NCBI GenBank assembly: GCA_002633005.1
Contig: NMRA01000003.1
Location: 901,581 to 965,580, forward strand
Source of the DNA: Phoronis australis
Lineage: Eukaryota; Phoronida; Phoronidae
DNA: 64,000 bases
Direction of reading: 5' to 3'
Below, one piece after another: positions 1 through 14,405 of this stretch. The notes under the pieces are model-generated. The model saw only the letters and a program-made list of their open reading frames with translations. It ran no database searches and was not told the origin of the DNA. A program made the position numbers and the translations under genes. Positions within the stretch are counted from its first letter, which is position 1. Each line of letters begins with the position of its first letter.

Positions 1-106
1 TAAAAAACTATAAATATACTGAAGAAAAATCAAAATATTAAAAGTAAGAAACAAAAGGAAATTTAGGATCTTTTAAGGTCCAAACTACTGCTATTTATCA
101 AGTGGG

Positions 107-185
107 GTTCAGCCCGCTAGAAAAGTGTGGGACTGCAACAGCCGAGCAGGTCGTGATTTTGATTCCACTAGGGCTGATCAAAGAA
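107..185 (-). repeat. tRNA-derived SINE-like head, copy 1
   Basis: Read on the minus strand, a CCTAGTGG A-box-like block is followed about 35 bp later by a B-box-like block, GTTGCAGTCCCAC. The same arrangement recurs at 9,190-9,285 and 14,113-14,200, all on the minus strand. This is the typical head of a Pol III tRNA-derived SINE. Boundaries and any body sequence are uncertain. Confidence 0.4.
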
Positions 186-261
186 AAATACTTTTCTGGC
201 TGATAATGTTACTAAAAGGTTATGTAGAACCCTAGAAAAATTCCAAATTTGCCTATGAACA

Positions 262-640
262 TCAAATCTCAGGAATGTGTGATATGGATTCATATGAAAC
301 TTTCAGATATGCTTTATTCACCCTTCTACAAACACTTTTAGCAATTGTTTTCCAAATGTTCCACTTTGCAGAGGGGCTAACAAGTGTAGGAATTTCATGA
401 TATTTATGAAAAAACACAATGGTGCATAAAACAAAAACAAACCAATCATTTAGAAAACTGCAACTGTCAGTTTTTGAGATTTCATCTTGAACATTTATGT
501 AAAACAAAATTTGGTCATGTTATCGATGTCGTTTTTCTAAGAACATACTTTTTTGCTAAACAAACATGCTAAAGTGACCCAGTTAAGGACAGGTTGGTAT
601 AAAATCAAAAACCAAGTTCAACAGGCCCCCTCCTTTTAGA
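262..640. repeat. dispersed repeat family R1, copy 1
   Basis: This segment shares ordered blocks with 7,575-7,950 and 38,465-38,700, including a TTTAGAAAACTG block, a 'gagatttcatctt' type block and TTTGGTCATGTTAT. The order and spacing are the same in the three places and the identity is clearly diverged. No coding potential or terminal repeats are visible, so the class is unknown. Confidence 0.45.
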
Positions 641-2640
641 AAAATGTATATTTTTACATACCAGTAGTTTAAATTACACGCTTAAAATAGACATACCATA
701 CTTGTTAACTAAGTCCTACATAAACTATAGGGCCTTCGATACTAACTAACTCCAGTATGAGCGGAGCATCCACGTAAACTGTGAACATCGTTCATACCAG
801 CTGTAGAAGTTAACAGCATCCAAGTTAATAGTAGATGACGAAGTAATCGCATGGTAGTGCTGGTGCATCGCGTGCAAGCTTAGATTTTTTTAATTTGATA
901 TTTTGAGAACATTTATAGGTGCTAATTGACAAAAAATATTTCTAATTTGATTGGTGGTTATTCTAACAAAATATAAGCAACTATTAGTGACGACACTGCC
1001 CTTTAATTGTTGACAATAACAGTAGACCCTGACGATAACTTCTATGAGATTGAAGTTGACCATTCATACCGCAACGCTGCATCAATGCTTTGCTGTTTGC
1101 TACAAAATTAACAGAGGACCGAATTTAACCATTGATACTGACCGTATTAAACCATTGATACTGACCGCAACTCCCCAAGACATCGACGCGTCGACATTCG
1201 TATAAAAGGGCCTTGAAAGATTTATAAATTACCATGCCTACTGGACTTGAATCCCAGCTAAGGTCACATGAGGTTATGCATATATCCATCAGGTAGTAGA
1301 TATACAATCCAAGTTAGGTGACAAAACATTGTTTCATAACTCAAAAATTATCAACCGAATTATTTTTGATATTTCCAACATTTTAGTTGAAATTGAAAAC
1401 ACAGTAAGTGACTATAGTACCATCAGACTTTTATCAGTAATGTATCAAATTATGAGTCCACAACTCAATACTTTTTCATTGTAACAGCAGTTTGTGGTCA
1501 TAAACAAGCCCTTTAGTGACTTCATTCACTAATGAAGACATTTCTGAGAGAAATTCACTTGCATTCTTAAAATTACAGAAGTATTCACTAGACCAGAGTT
1601 AATCAGAAAACACTCCACACATTTCTCATCTTCCAAATGAAGTTATCTGCCAAGACCATACTGAGAACAGCTGGTGAGTGGTTAGAAGATCCATCAAGAT
1701 AGTGTATTGAAGACCTGCCAATAGAACCGCCAAACAGTAATACCCATTCACAAACTGGATAAAATCCTAGCGTTTTCACTAATGTCGAGCCACTACGTCG
1801 ATGTCCACAATTGGCTATAAAGCCAGACTGGCTTTTCCACCACTCAAGCGAACCTAGTAAAGGAGCAGCCAAGGTTATGGACATGACTTGAACAGAGCTC
1901 CATTTCATGAAACTGTTTTAGTCTAAACTTATCGAAATAACAATGCCGTTACATTACCAGCAATTCGTAAACTAGGTCATCCGCCAGGTTCTCTGCGTAA
2001 ACTAGGTCATCGCTTATGGACCAGTTAGCGCTTCACTGTCCGCGTGTCTCACTGGAGAGAAGCACCAGAAAGGTTGTTCTACATTTTGTAGCCCAAAATT
2101 ACCAAAGTTCAAATATATTCCGTTAAAAAGGAAAGACAAAACATATTATTACAGATGTCTGGCCAATATCATGAGCCACCACTCGTAAGCAAATCAAAGC
2201 TGTCCTTACTCGTTGCCTTATCTCGCACTACCTCAATCGACTAGTTTTCAGTTCGCAATGCAACAATACAATTCTCATAAATTCAACTTGTAATGACCCC
2301 TTTCAATTTTAAACCATGCCCGAAGTACTCGGAAACAAATTATTGTTAGGTACAACGAGGTTTTTTCCCTGAAGTGGATCGTAAACATCCCAGGTGAGTT
2401 TTCCGCACACTGCTACTTTGGTTTAGAGCTGAATTTTAGCTCCCATACTACTATGGGCCGGGCCGGTCAAGGGCCAATTCCCCCGTGTACGCACTACTTA
2501 TAGCATTGGAATCAAACTGCTATATATAGAGAAAACGTTTATTACTATACAGGTGTGAATATTATCAGTGATTTAACCAAAAACTTCGAATTAACTAGAC
2601 CCACTAATGGTAGTCTATGATGATAAACTGATATCAAAAG

Positions 2641-2970
2641 GCCAAAATTGGCAATTTTCGGCGACCCCATGTTAAATACAAAATTTTGTTCAATTTTCTT
2701 CAAACTCCTACATTTCAATCTTGATTATACTGACATCTGTTAGGTCTATCGGCAACTAACCGCACATGAAAAGCTTGGTCGAAAATTATCGTTTTCTCAC
2801 ATGCACTTTCGGGTTTTTAGCGGCGATTCCACTGATCGAAGCGACAAAATAAGCCAAAACTTTGGCCATACCATGTTAAACATAATTTTTTTCCAATTTT
2901 GCTGAAACTTGGCCACGTTTTTAACAAAATACTTATCTATGTTATGTGCTATCGGCAAATGTGATTCATT
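2641..2970. repeat. diverged tandem duplication
   Basis: Two adjacent units of about 130 bp (near 2,641-2,774 and 2,851-2,970) share the order CCAAAA, CCATGTTAAA, TTCCAATTTT-like, and CTATCGGCAA blocks. They look like old tandem copies of a noncoding repeat. The overlapping open frames on both strands here have no recognisable product. Confidence 0.35.
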
Positions 2971-5900
2971 CACAAATAAGACCCTCACGCTGTGTTTTCT
3001 GCGAATGCCATGTATCCTGAAGGGGGCTAACCGAGTGATTTTCGTGCATGCGCAGTTCACGGTTTCAATATTGCTGGTAATGATTCCATCACATGTTATG
3101 TTGCACTTGTTGAACAATGCTGTTGATGTCGTCACACCAACAATCAAACTTAAGCTTTTCATGAAAAGGAGTCCTGGCCACAGAGTCTCAATATAGCTTC
3201 CAGATTGAAATATTGAGAAGGTATTCAGAATTTAAGATGTCGAACGAAAAGTACAAATCTTGGGAAGAACTCCAACTGCTGAATTTGTGGGATGAAATTA
3301 GGATATCCCAACACCATGCCGCATAATAAACAACAACCATTTAAGAGACTGAACATAATTAAAATGGACTCAACAGGCCCAACTGCAGGTAACTGCTAAA
3401 ACTAGTTTTTCACACCTTTGTTCCCATAATGTAGCCTTTTAATATTTGTAGAGGTTTTAACCACAAAAGAATTGCTGGTTGAATTATAAAGTGAGTTAAT
3501 CTTCAAATGATATGAAACCTAATCATGATGGTCAGTTCTGTAGCAAAAATGTATTCTTCAAGTTACGTTCCTCATCTATCAAGTGAACCTCTTCATAAGG
3601 GAATTTAATTGGAAAAGTAATCTTTTCAAAGGAAATGTGACAATGACAGAAGCAGGCACTCATCTGAATGTCAGAACCTCACCTCTGCTCATGTAAATAT
3701 TCCTTTAGGTAAAATTATTTTTCCAACTAAATCCAAGAAAATTTAAGAAATATGACTCCCAACTTCTCTATTTGATTTCGTTCATTTTATGTATGACCTT
3801 TGTGACAACACAAGATACAGGTAAATGGTCAACATTCAACATAAGTTGATATATAGCAAAGAATTATGCATAAGATCAAATACACAGTAAGTGACATTCC
3901 AAGGGATGCAGGAAGTCCAAATGATGGATTACCATAGCTATATATACACATAAAGCTTAAGGTGAATGCCATCTACCTGAGCTAACCAGTCAGGTAAACT
4001 ATGCCATGTGGTATTGCGTTAGGTAATAGACTGGGGTAGACAGCTGTAAAGTAATGAACTATCCTAGGACATTTGAGCAGAATATCTTAATTACAGAAAA
4101 CCTTCTGTAGATATCCAGATGTACCAATTTGGTTTGAATTATTATTCCATCTGAAAGCAATTGGTTAAACACTAGCTACCAAAGGGAAAGATTTTTAAGA
4201 ACAGCGTAAACAATTATGGTAGTGGCTTTTCATAAAGTTTTAATGCTTCACACAACAGTGCCTTCAAACTTCAGCTTAACAATCTTCTGGGTAAGAGAAA
4301 ATTTCAATGCTTGCATCACAAATTCCATAGTTGTTGGACTAGGGCCTGGAGGGGTCACTCATCATATTGAAAAGGTGCCATCAGGCGTGTACCAAACATT
4401 GCTGAAAGACCCCCTATTGTGGATGCCAGGTCTAATAATTCCCACCCCCTTTTGTGGATTAGATTTTTCTGTCCCACCCCCACGAAATGGAAATTTAGGT
4501 GCCTATTAGACTCCGCGCGGCCCACAAAACTTGCTGAAAAGGTACCGCCTACCCACAATTTTTACTACACGCCTGCAGGCACCTTGTCAATCCAAGTGAC
4601 CACCTCCTGGACTAAGGTGCAAGCCCCTTGATTCATTCATGATATGTGTGACTGAAAGCATTTTATAATTAGGCGATGAGAAAGCACAATTTGTCTGCAT
4701 CTCAGCTGGAGAGACCTATCTGTGTGCCATAAGGCATGAGATTTATCTGGCTTTCAAGAATCTATACCCCACATAACCTAATGAGCCCTGAACAGGAAAA
4801 CATTGATTACACAATAGTTAGGATTTCTGACAGAGACATGAACATCAATACTTGATGGTGTTTGGTAGATGACAGGCACACCAGTTTGTTCTAAAAACAC
4901 AGAAGGACACTGGTGCCTGTGACTTACAGGAAATGTGAACAATCCATTAATAACCACAAGAACAGTCTACCATTCATGGTAGAATGTTCTTAACAATTGA
5001 AGGATCCACTTCATAACACTCAATAACCATAAGTAAATCAACAGATAAATCCTCAAATGACAAACCCAGCAAAAATACAAACTAAATAATATCAGATTAA
5101 CTGAACTGTTCGTTTTATATTATGTGTGTCACATTTGACAACTTATGTGAAGCCCTAATGATAGTCCCCTCCAATACCCTCATACTCACCACATTCAATA
5201 CAGTATCTGTGAACATTCAAACAGGAGCTGATCCATACCAACAACATCGAAGGAGGTATATCAATACAATGGTCCACAAGAGTACTGAAGTTGACATATG
5301 ATTCATTCACTCCTATCACAAATTCATAAGTATTTTGAAGCTCACTTGAAAATCGCCTCCAACTAATTACAAAGTTTCACAGAAACCAAGTGTAGTGACT
5401 ACCTATTCCCAAAGAAATTATAGACAGTGCTTTTACATAAAATGCCAGCATGCACTAATTACTTACTTCATTAAGCAGGCCAGCATGGGCTTGGAACCAG
5501 CCTATACCTATTGACTGCAGCTAAATAGTTATGATAACATTCTCAATTCAAATTTCGGTGTCTCTGAGCACAGTAATAATTTGTCAAAATCACTGAATAA
5601 AGTATGGGCTGGGACTGATTTCACACACAGCGGCAAATGTTAAACTTCAAAAGATTTATGATACTGAAAATCATCAAAGACATGCAGGTGCACATGCACC
5701 AAGGGCACCTTTGAGCACAAATTAAACATGATGAACATTTTCAACAAAAGACAACCCTACTTTCCATTTCAGGAAATGGCAACACAACATTTTATTACGG
5801 TATTTGACATGGACCATCTTTCGCCTAACAGACCACGTGTTCATCAATTTTTGATTGATTAGGTATTTGAAGGGAATGTCGGAGACTAGGGTTTCGCAAT

Positions 5901-7574
5901 AAAAAACAAGCATTTTGATCTGAACATCAAGTTATGTTTTCTGTTTACATCATCTCCAGCTTATGTTTCTAAATGATTATAGCAATGCACTCATCCAGCC
6001 CAGCCTGATTAAAGGAATGAGTTCTGCACCCAGTTCACTCTTTACGACTATGGGCAAATACTTAATTTACAAACAGGAACATCTTTACATAATCAAAGTC
6101 TGGTCTAGCCATGATTGGTAGGCACATGGGTTAAACCAGAGTATTAACAATCCAGCAGGAATCTGTTTTGCAAATAAAAATTGTGGGTGGGCAGGACATC
6201 CCCATAAATAATCGCTGATGGTCCTTCACTTTCCAGGGGGATGCCTTTCATCAGAAAAATAAATCTATTCCCACACTATCACATCTATCTAATTGTGTAC
6301 ACAATAAGCAGTGTTTCAACACAGCAGTTGTTGTCAGTACCCAGCAGGGAACAGCCACAGGGCACCACTAGGGAGTATATCAACTACATATGGTGTAACA
6401 AGGCAACCCATGTTGTGTACTAGAACACTACTATGAATCAATGCACTTGTGCTACTTTTAACCTCAATATTCTCAGGAGATATCCCTACGTTTCCAATAT
6501 TGTGGTTGAGTTATTGGTGATACAACTACAGGATGGTGCAAGAAGTTGTGATATTTGTAGTAGCACAAAAACTGGTCTTGGAAAGCAGTAGCAGACTTAA
6601 GTTAGGGGAGTGTGGCAGGATTCTCACCCTTGGCTGCCAACAAAAGATAAATCGTAAAAATCCCACAAAAATAAATTTTGGCGTTTATTGTGTTGTTGTC
6701 GCTAATCATGGGGGAGGGTGCATGATATCCTAAATTGAAGGGTGAGTGTACTTGGATACATCCTAAGAAGTATGGCCGTGTTTCGACGGGTCATGTGCTC
6801 ACTATAGCCTTCACTCATTCCAACATTTTTTTACCAGCGAAGGTAAAGAATGCAAATATATGTGCACAAAGCCAGAGTACATCTAAGGCAAACTAAACAA
6901 AATAAGCTACGATTCTGACATTGTAACAACACGAGACGATTCCTACGCTAACATTTGAGGCTTTGTTACCCCAATGCCAATGCGATCTTAAGCTAGACAG
7001 TGACTAACTCGCCGGTCCTAATCAACTGACAAATTAATGCTCGGGGCTTAGCTGCGATACTGAAGAAAACCTATTCACCAAATTCTCTTATGATGCAACG
7101 CTAATAAAAATTCAAAGACGGCTACTATTCACTTTTCAAATTGAAAAACAGCCATGTTGGTCATTTGCCTTACTTATTGTTCATTTTCTGACTTTGAAAC
7201 TTGTATGCCAAACAGGCATGTTGGTTTATGGCCACAATTATCGCAATCAAAACGCTCAGCCAAGCCCATGAATAGCAACTAATGCTCACTTCAATCTGTG
7301 ACGTGACGGCACCATCAGGCCTTTGATGTGCCCAGGAATACTCTGGGGTAAACAGTGCATGCTTTCTAGTCCAATTGCATGCAAATTCTGTTAGCGTAAA
7401 ATTTGCCTAGAATGAATAGGAAACACTGCTCAGATTAATGTGGTCCCCAAACCATAATCCAGCAATGCATATACACACAAAAATCTTATGACTGTTGCAA
7501 CAAGGAGTATTTTCAATGAAGAGTCTGAGGATTATCTGAGACACCAGAAAAATGTCCAAATCTAGCTAACTTCG

Positions 7575-7950
7575 GAACATCATATCTAGGATGCCATCTG
7601 ATCAGATTCAAGTGAAACATTCAGATACTGTGTTTTCTGCACTCTTGTTTTCCAAAATGCTGTGAGGATTTGTTTTAAAGTGTTCCTCTTGGGCACATGG
7701 GGAGCCATCAAAAATTGGACTTTTCAGTATTTTCATGAAAAAAGTGAAGTTGCATAAAACGGGAAAGTGGAAGAATAATTTAGAAAACTGTTAGTATCTT
7801 TGAGATCTAATCTTGAACCTTTACATCAAAAGAAATTTGGTTATGTTATTGAAACAATTGCTTTGCTACAAATGTACCTTTCCGGTAAATTTCAATAAAA
7901 AGACATGATCAACTGACCCAATCAATGGTTGACTGGTACAAAATAAAAAA
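7575..7950. repeat. dispersed repeat family R1, copy 2
   Basis: Collinear with 262-640: it shares the ATTTAGAAAACTG, GAGAT-TAATCTTGAAC, and TTTGGTTATGTTAT blocks and the final 'ctgacccaatcaatgg' type block. No gene is seen. Confidence 0.45.
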
Positions 7951-9189
7951 ATCTTTCTACTTTCAGGAGACATACACTTTTACGCAGTTCAGTTCTATAG
8001 CTTTGTAGACATTTGGTTAAATGCATGTGCCCAGACTATATGGTAGTACTGGGTACAAGTCTCCTGATTCAAAATAACATTGGATGTTAATGTACAATAA
8101 TGACCTTCCTTACATGTTGGAGCTGGATAAGAAAAGTGCATTATTTCTTGACAATGGAAAGAATAGATGATTTACATCTCTAGAAATTGTGAAACTAACA
8201 CAGTGTGAGGAATAAATGGTGTATTCATAACAGATATATTCTACTTTGGTCTCAACTCCAGACAACAGTGGTTTCCAAATTCAGATATCAATCTAGTCCA
8301 CTGTTAAGCATTGGAAGTATTTATGTAAACCAGTTATCTACATTAGTAAATGGTGGGGGATCTTTCCAACCTAATTTTCATGAGGAATTCAATTTCAGAA
8401 GCCAAACTGTTAAAAAATTCATTAACTATCTCTTCGTGGTGAGACTTAACAGTACAGTAGCTACCACCATACAATATTTTAAAGACTATGGACATTTTAC
8501 AATGTTAGAACGCCTAAAATAAATTTAAAAAATTTCGCACAATTGTTTTTTTTTCTTAATTTGATGAGATTTTACAACATAAATGACTCATCATTGGAAG
8601 GTGCTTCACAAAGTAGGAAAAAGATCAAGTGAAATCAGACCTGACATTAAGTTTTTCAACTAGCACGGAAAACCACAAACAGTTGGAGTGGCTGGCATAG
8701 GTCCCCTATACTAGTTTATTTGTATTTGCATTGCATTAAAGGACAGTTGTTAAGTACAGAAGGAGTTACTTCCAGACACACAACAAAGTGTGAATTTCTT
8801 GGTATAACATGGACTGTGCAGTCTGCCATCTGGACTAACTTAGCAACAACAACACTAATGCAATACATAAACTGACTGAGAATTAATTCTGTGGTGAGGG
8901 GCAGACCACAGAATGACAACTACAGTTAATTTGAGAATGTAATAAGTAGTAACAGCATGTATTCATCACAGCAAATCACAGGTCAACAGTAATGACTACT
9001 ACCATTTGCAACAAGGCAACAGAGGCCTCAGATATATACAGTATATGTGTATAAAAAATAATTGCAGGTTGTCTGGTACACATTGTACCATGTGCGCATG
9101 TTGGCCCATTGTGCTGATCACCTGGAACTATTTTTCTGCTTTATTAATATATGGTTAAAACTAAGTTGAGGAGCTGGAAACCTGACTCA

Positions 9190-9285
9190 AGGGTTTAGCA
9201 GTGTGACACAGTGGGACTACAACCCACGATCTCAGTAAAGAAAGTGGGCACCTCTCTCACTAGGCCACACTGGCTCCTCTAAGAG
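9190..9285 (-). repeat. tRNA-derived SINE-like head, copy 2
   Basis: Best-preserved copy of the family. On the minus strand an A-box-like TGGCCTAGTGAGAGAGG is followed by a B-box-like GGGTTGTAGTCCCAC about 30 bp downstream, matching the Pol III internal promoter layout of tRNA genes (established). It cannot fold as a normal tRNA by eye, so a SINE is more likely than a tRNA gene. Confidence 0.55.
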
Positions 9286-9866
9286 GCATCAATAGGTAGG
9301 TAGAAAGTTTGTGCTTTTGCTATATGGAAAGCAAAGTTATAAAAGAAATTGATATACTGCAACCCACAAAACATACGGAAAGATTCAGGTAATGATACTC
9401 AATCTATCAATTGAAACCAGTGGTCAGGCGGAGTGTGATTCACTGGTCTGCATCCTAAATTTTGGAGCAGTTGTGAAATTGAAAGTTGTATACTGAATTA
9501 TTACAAAAGAAAGTTTCTATTTTATGTACATAATTACTAACATACTGGGGTCCTTTCATCTTTAAAGTAAAAGGCAATTATGGTGACAAGGTCACCACAA
9601 ATTGGTTGAAATGAGACAAAGTGAGCAAAGGGTCAAGTAAACCCGACTGACTGGCTGAGTGTAATAGTTAAACAAAATTAACAGTTCAATGATTGAAGGT
9701 CAACACTCAGATTAATTGGTTGACAACTTTTCACTGCAAAAATAAATCTACATAGACAGACAACCCATTGATGTCTTGACTTGTATGTTAAAATTTAGGT
9801 TAATGGTGGCTTAGAACATATGTTACAAATCATACAGGAATACATCGACTTAGGTTTAAAATATTT

Positions 9867-9987
9867 AAATATCGGACCCGAGTGACAAATATTGGACCCC
9901 AGTGATAAATATTGGACCCCAGTGACAAATATTGGACCCCAGTGACAAATATTGGACCCCAGTGACAAATATTGGACCCCAGTGACA
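9867..9987. repeat. 20-bp minisatellite, about 6 copies
   Basis: Head-to-tail copies of a 20-bp unit with the core AAATATTGGACCCCAGTGAC. The first unit differs slightly and the later ones are almost identical. Because 20 is not a multiple of 3, open frames across it repeat on a 20-residue cycle; these are not genes. Confidence 0.9.
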
Positions 9988-10263
9988 AAACATAAAAAGT
10001 TTGAATTTTAAGGCCACACAAAATGTTGCTAAGAAACACTCAAAAATGTTAATTTCTACAATATACAGGTGCATATAAGAGGGAAGGAAAGGTGGGTCCC
10101 ACTCCTGGTTCCCAGGTTTTTTTTTGCTCTTTTCCCCCAATTCCCAGAGTCAAATTCGTTTCGAACCCAGTCCCAACAAATCTCCATTCCCAAAACACAG
10201 CATTTTTGCCCGTATTTCCTGAATTTAAGCCACAAAAAGGGCCCAGTCATGATTCCCAAAAAA

Positions 10264-10331
10264 GCCCCCTCATACAAATACTGACAGACATAAAGTGTCC
10301 CCCCTCATACAAATACTGACAGACATAAAGT
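10264..10331. repeat. 34-bp direct repeat, 2 copies
   Basis: Two adjacent copies of a unit containing CCCCTCATACAAATACTG followed by ACAGACATAAAGT. They are practically identical, which suggests a recent duplication. No coding function. Confidence 0.85.
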
Positions 10332-13300
10332 TGAATTGAAATATCTGAATTAAAGTGTGAAATTACTAAAAATCCTAGTTTTAAAAATCTTTACTAGCAC
10401 TACCCCCTGACATAAAAAATATAAATAACAAACAAAAACTGGCAAAACACTGTTGATGTCAGTACCATCCAACATCTGAACTTATGTATAAGATAACTTT
10501 TGAACATTAATGCAACAAATACCAACAAGTACCAGGATTTTGACACTCAATTTTCCTAGAAGGTTAAGAACAGAAAGATTTGCTTTTTTATTGTTTGTCG
10601 ATAGACCATCCACTTGGAATACTGGGGCCAGAATGTCAGAGATAGGTTATCTTCCCCTGACAAGTAAGAGATATAGGTACTCCAAAAATAAACTGCACAT
10701 GTGGTCATAAACAAGAGAAGATCATTCATTTATCATCAAGCTGTTGTTCAGCATCAGGCTGCCTGGCAAAGTTAACCTGCCCTGCTGCAGATAACTTTTT
10801 GATGTGAAAAAACAAATGCATTGAGACAGTTTTGCAATATGAGCAAAGTGGTAATTCACTTAATTTTAATTCACATCATTACCAAAATTCTATTTTTTTT
10901 CAAAGGCTGGAGACTAACTTGCTGAAAATGATGAAAACATAACCAAATGTTTGTAAAGACCAACTGTACAGCAAAAGCTGAGCTATCAGAGAGACTGAAA
11001 TTTTTCTTCGTTATTTTCGTTGAAAATTTGACAAAAAATGTGTGCTTAGGAGAAAAATCGCTTTAGTATTTTACCATTAATTTCTAGTTGTTCTGTTATA
11101 CTCATGTATATGTACGGTACCTGAACGTTGTACATTGTTCTATCAGTACAGGAGTAAATGAAATATGATTAATCTCTCATTATTACGTTTTTTCCAAATA
11201 CCAAGTATACAAATACAAATACGAGACCACGGGGAGAGCTCTACCGTACTCGTGCAGGTCAATGCACCTTGTGCTTAAATTGTGAACTACATATTAAGAT
11301 TGGTGATAAGCCGAGAACTTACGGTACATTACATTTTAAAAAAAAGGAATTTTTGAGAAATCTGGGTAGGGATTCACTCGAATGGTCAGTTTAGCTAAGT
11401 GTGCCAGGTTCAAAGGCATGAGTCAAATAAAACATAGTAGAGAATACTGGTAATCTTCCCAGCCAAATAAGACAGGGGTTGCTGAATCTCCGACTTTTTG
11501 TTTCTCAATGGTAAGCAAGTTTTGTGCATTCACGTGAGACACCATTCAAAGATACAGAGTCTTTCACGTAAGTGTTTGTGGTATAAAATTGGGGGGTCAT
11601 TAAGCCGAGCATGGACACTGAAAAGGAAATTAATAGCAGGTGAGGTTAGCACTGATCATAGGTGTTAACTCAATGTACGTAGTACAGTATGAGAAATAGT
11701 TGAGATTGTCATGGAACTGTCTTCATAACAATAGGACACCAAGTTTCTTTTGTACCTATTACACTTAGTTCATGACAGGTGTATTTGTTTAATGAGCTAC
11801 TTATTCTCACCTGTTGGAGAAAATAAGGCCAAACAAGGTAATTTCTTCATTATCTTCTATTATCTGTGTATATAAAGTAACATTTGTTTAACACTCCTAA
11901 TCACCATTAAAAGACCTGGTGCATAACTAAACCATTTTGAATGGTGGAAAATGTTTCACAGTCCCCAAAATCTCACGCTTGGTTTCATATAATCAGTGTG
12001 AGATCACTTGAATTATCTAGTCAAAGGCCTTACCTGGAGGGCAATAGCAGTTGTTTGTCCTTCTCTTTTCTCTCCTTAGAACTGTGCTATGTTGTCTGTT
12101 TGTATTTATATTCTGAAATAAAAGTTAAACATCATTGGTCTTGAGTGTTCCTAGAGAAGGCTTTCTTTAACTTTTAGTTTTCTCAGTAATGTATGTATCA
12201 CACAAAAATCCATTAGATAGCTTTACTCATTCACATCTAAAACTACGTTCCAAGGGAATGGCAACCATCCATCCTAGACTTCAAAATAACTGGTCCAGAC
12301 AAACTCGTCCGGCTCATTAACGAGGCAGTAAGTGCTCAGGTGAATTTTGCAATCAAAATCTTCGAAGCATAGAATCTCCAATCCTTAACAAAAAGTCACA
12401 TGCTTCAGAATAACTTCTTTAAAGTTTATTAGCAACTAAATTAGTTATTTACAAATGTTTTTCACATGAAGTAATATTAACACTAGCAGAAATCGATGAA
12501 TGTATAAAACATATAACTCTCAGTAACTGAGAGGTATTATGAAGTCCAAAATCTTCTCTTCCTGTTTGTTTAGCAGGGTTGTACACACACAATTATCTGA
12601 TTTACAACAACCTATTTGTTTATTTCATATTTCAGCAATACCAAATGGCATATTGTTATGCGAACCACGAATTACAAGTGGTGCAAATTACCCCAGAACA
12701 AGTTACACAAGTGGGGTAAGTTGCGCTAGTTTAATTAAATAGTGTCGCACAGCCTCCAAACCTAGCAACAAATGGCACTAAACTGTTGCAATACCAAATC
12801 CAATGATTTCAAAATGTTTCATTGGCTTTCACATTTGACACATACACTGTGTGTACACAACAGTATACAACAGAGCAAGGAAATGGTGCGTGTGTCCAAA
12901 CTTGTTGAAGGGTCACTTGTCTTAGTGACAACAAGACTAAACAATTACCACACAATTGGCTAAATTTGTAACCTTTTGATAAGTATCAAGCACATATGAA
13001 ACCAAGGAGCCCAGTAGATTGAAAACATTCAGCAAAGGTCAGAGATGGCCATGAAATACACTTGTGGACGGAAAAACCTTAAAACAACCAAACATGAGTT
13101 TCGTAGTACAAAATCCAGTCACAGAAAACAGTTTCCAGCATTAGTAGTATTTTAGTATACTAAACCGTATGTAGGCTATCATGCTCTCAGTGAATTTGAA
13201 AGTAAATGCCAGGCATTTTGACCTTGGTGTTGAAAACAAAACAATTGCCCTTGAAACTTTACTGTCATCTACAAATTGCTGAAGGGAAGAATACAACTGG

Positions 13301-14112
13301 TGCACTCACTTCTTTTCAAAGGAAAAGTGCTTTTATAGCGGCAGCAGATCAGGAGGCCACGCCCACTCTTCAGGCAAGACCAAAAATGCCATAGACATGA
13401 CATTTTTAGAACTTATAGGGAAACATTTGTGGAAATTGTAGTTGAGCCAATTTTAGGACATTCTAGCTCCACCAGTGTTAAAAAACTAGCAACAAAAATC
13501 CACGACAGCATCCTACACCATAAGACAGAGTTAGTAAATGATTTTACTTGACCATCTTAAATTTAAATAACCACATAGACACATCCTTCTTATGTCAGTA
13601 TTAACAAAACAGGAGCCCATTAGATGACACTATCCCATACTGGTCTTTTCATTCCACATACAAGGCAGTTGAATCTGTCATATTTGGACAAGAAGTACAA
13701 CATTTACTCAAGGCAGCCAGTAGGCAGTTACTGAGTTATGAAATGCTCTGTTGTGGCCAACGGGATATTTGATTAAAACTTTGTTCAGTGGAAAGGAATT
13801 TAACTTCTCATTTTATTGGAGATGGTGAAAGATGGTTTGCATGAGATGGAAAATGTGAAGTGATAACTTGTAAAACATATCATGTTTAGGTTCTGTGATT
13901 ATAAAAACAAGAAATTATCAAGAATCTGACTTTAAATCCATAGTTCCGGATTCGAAAGATATTAATTTCATATTTCATTTTCTATCTAGAAAGAGGATTT
14001 TCTTTAAAGCTTGAAAAAAATAAAGTTAGATTTTAATACCAACAAGTCAGGAATGCTCAATAGATGTGTGAATGAAGCCTAGTCAATCGAGGAAGCCATA
14101 TTCGCTAATAAA

Positions 14113-14200
14113 GTGGGACTACAAAAGATTGATTGAATGATCCTGCCACCTCTCTCGCTTGGACAAGTTAAATACCGTTATCTAAACACACAATGGCTCC
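14113..14200 (-). repeat. tRNA-derived SINE-like head, copy 3 (degenerate)
   Basis: On the minus strand it keeps the GGAGCCATTGTG-like start, a GCGAGAGAGGTGG A-box region and a TTTTGTAGTCCCAC B-box region in the order seen at 9,190-9,285. It is more diverged than that copy. Confidence 0.4.
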
Positions 14201-14405
14201 GATCCTCTTACCTATACCCTAAACCACTTGTGCCGAATACGATTTCATGTGTCACTTTTTCTCCGAGCTGCCATTGAGGCCAGGGATACATAATAGCAGT
14301 CAAGACTCCTTAAATGAACGTCAAGGTGATTAAATAGAGCTGAGCATCATAAACAATATGAGGCGTGGCAAAATAAGGGCTATGTTAGAATTATTTCGAA
14401 CTTAC

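Larger units (their letters stand above)
1..14405. other. gene-poor repeat-rich region
   Basis: I recognise no gene here. Open frames are short, lack family motifs and often overlap on both strands, as expected of AT-rich noncoding DNA. The content I can support is listed separately: three tRNA-like SINE copies, two copies of a dispersed repeat of about 370 bp, a diverged tandem duplication and two minisatellites. Exons of the membrane protein whose first exon lies at 14,406-14,639 should lie leftward, but I could not identify any. Confidence 0.6.

Noticed and set aside
9190-9285. A genuine tRNA gene
   Set aside because: A and B boxes are present but no consistent cloverleaf or anticodon arm can be drawn and related degenerate copies exist, which fits a SINE.
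9830-10140. Open frames with repeated 'VTGVQYLSLGSNI' type peptide
   Set aside because: They are translations of the 20-bp minisatellite and shift with frame; no gene.
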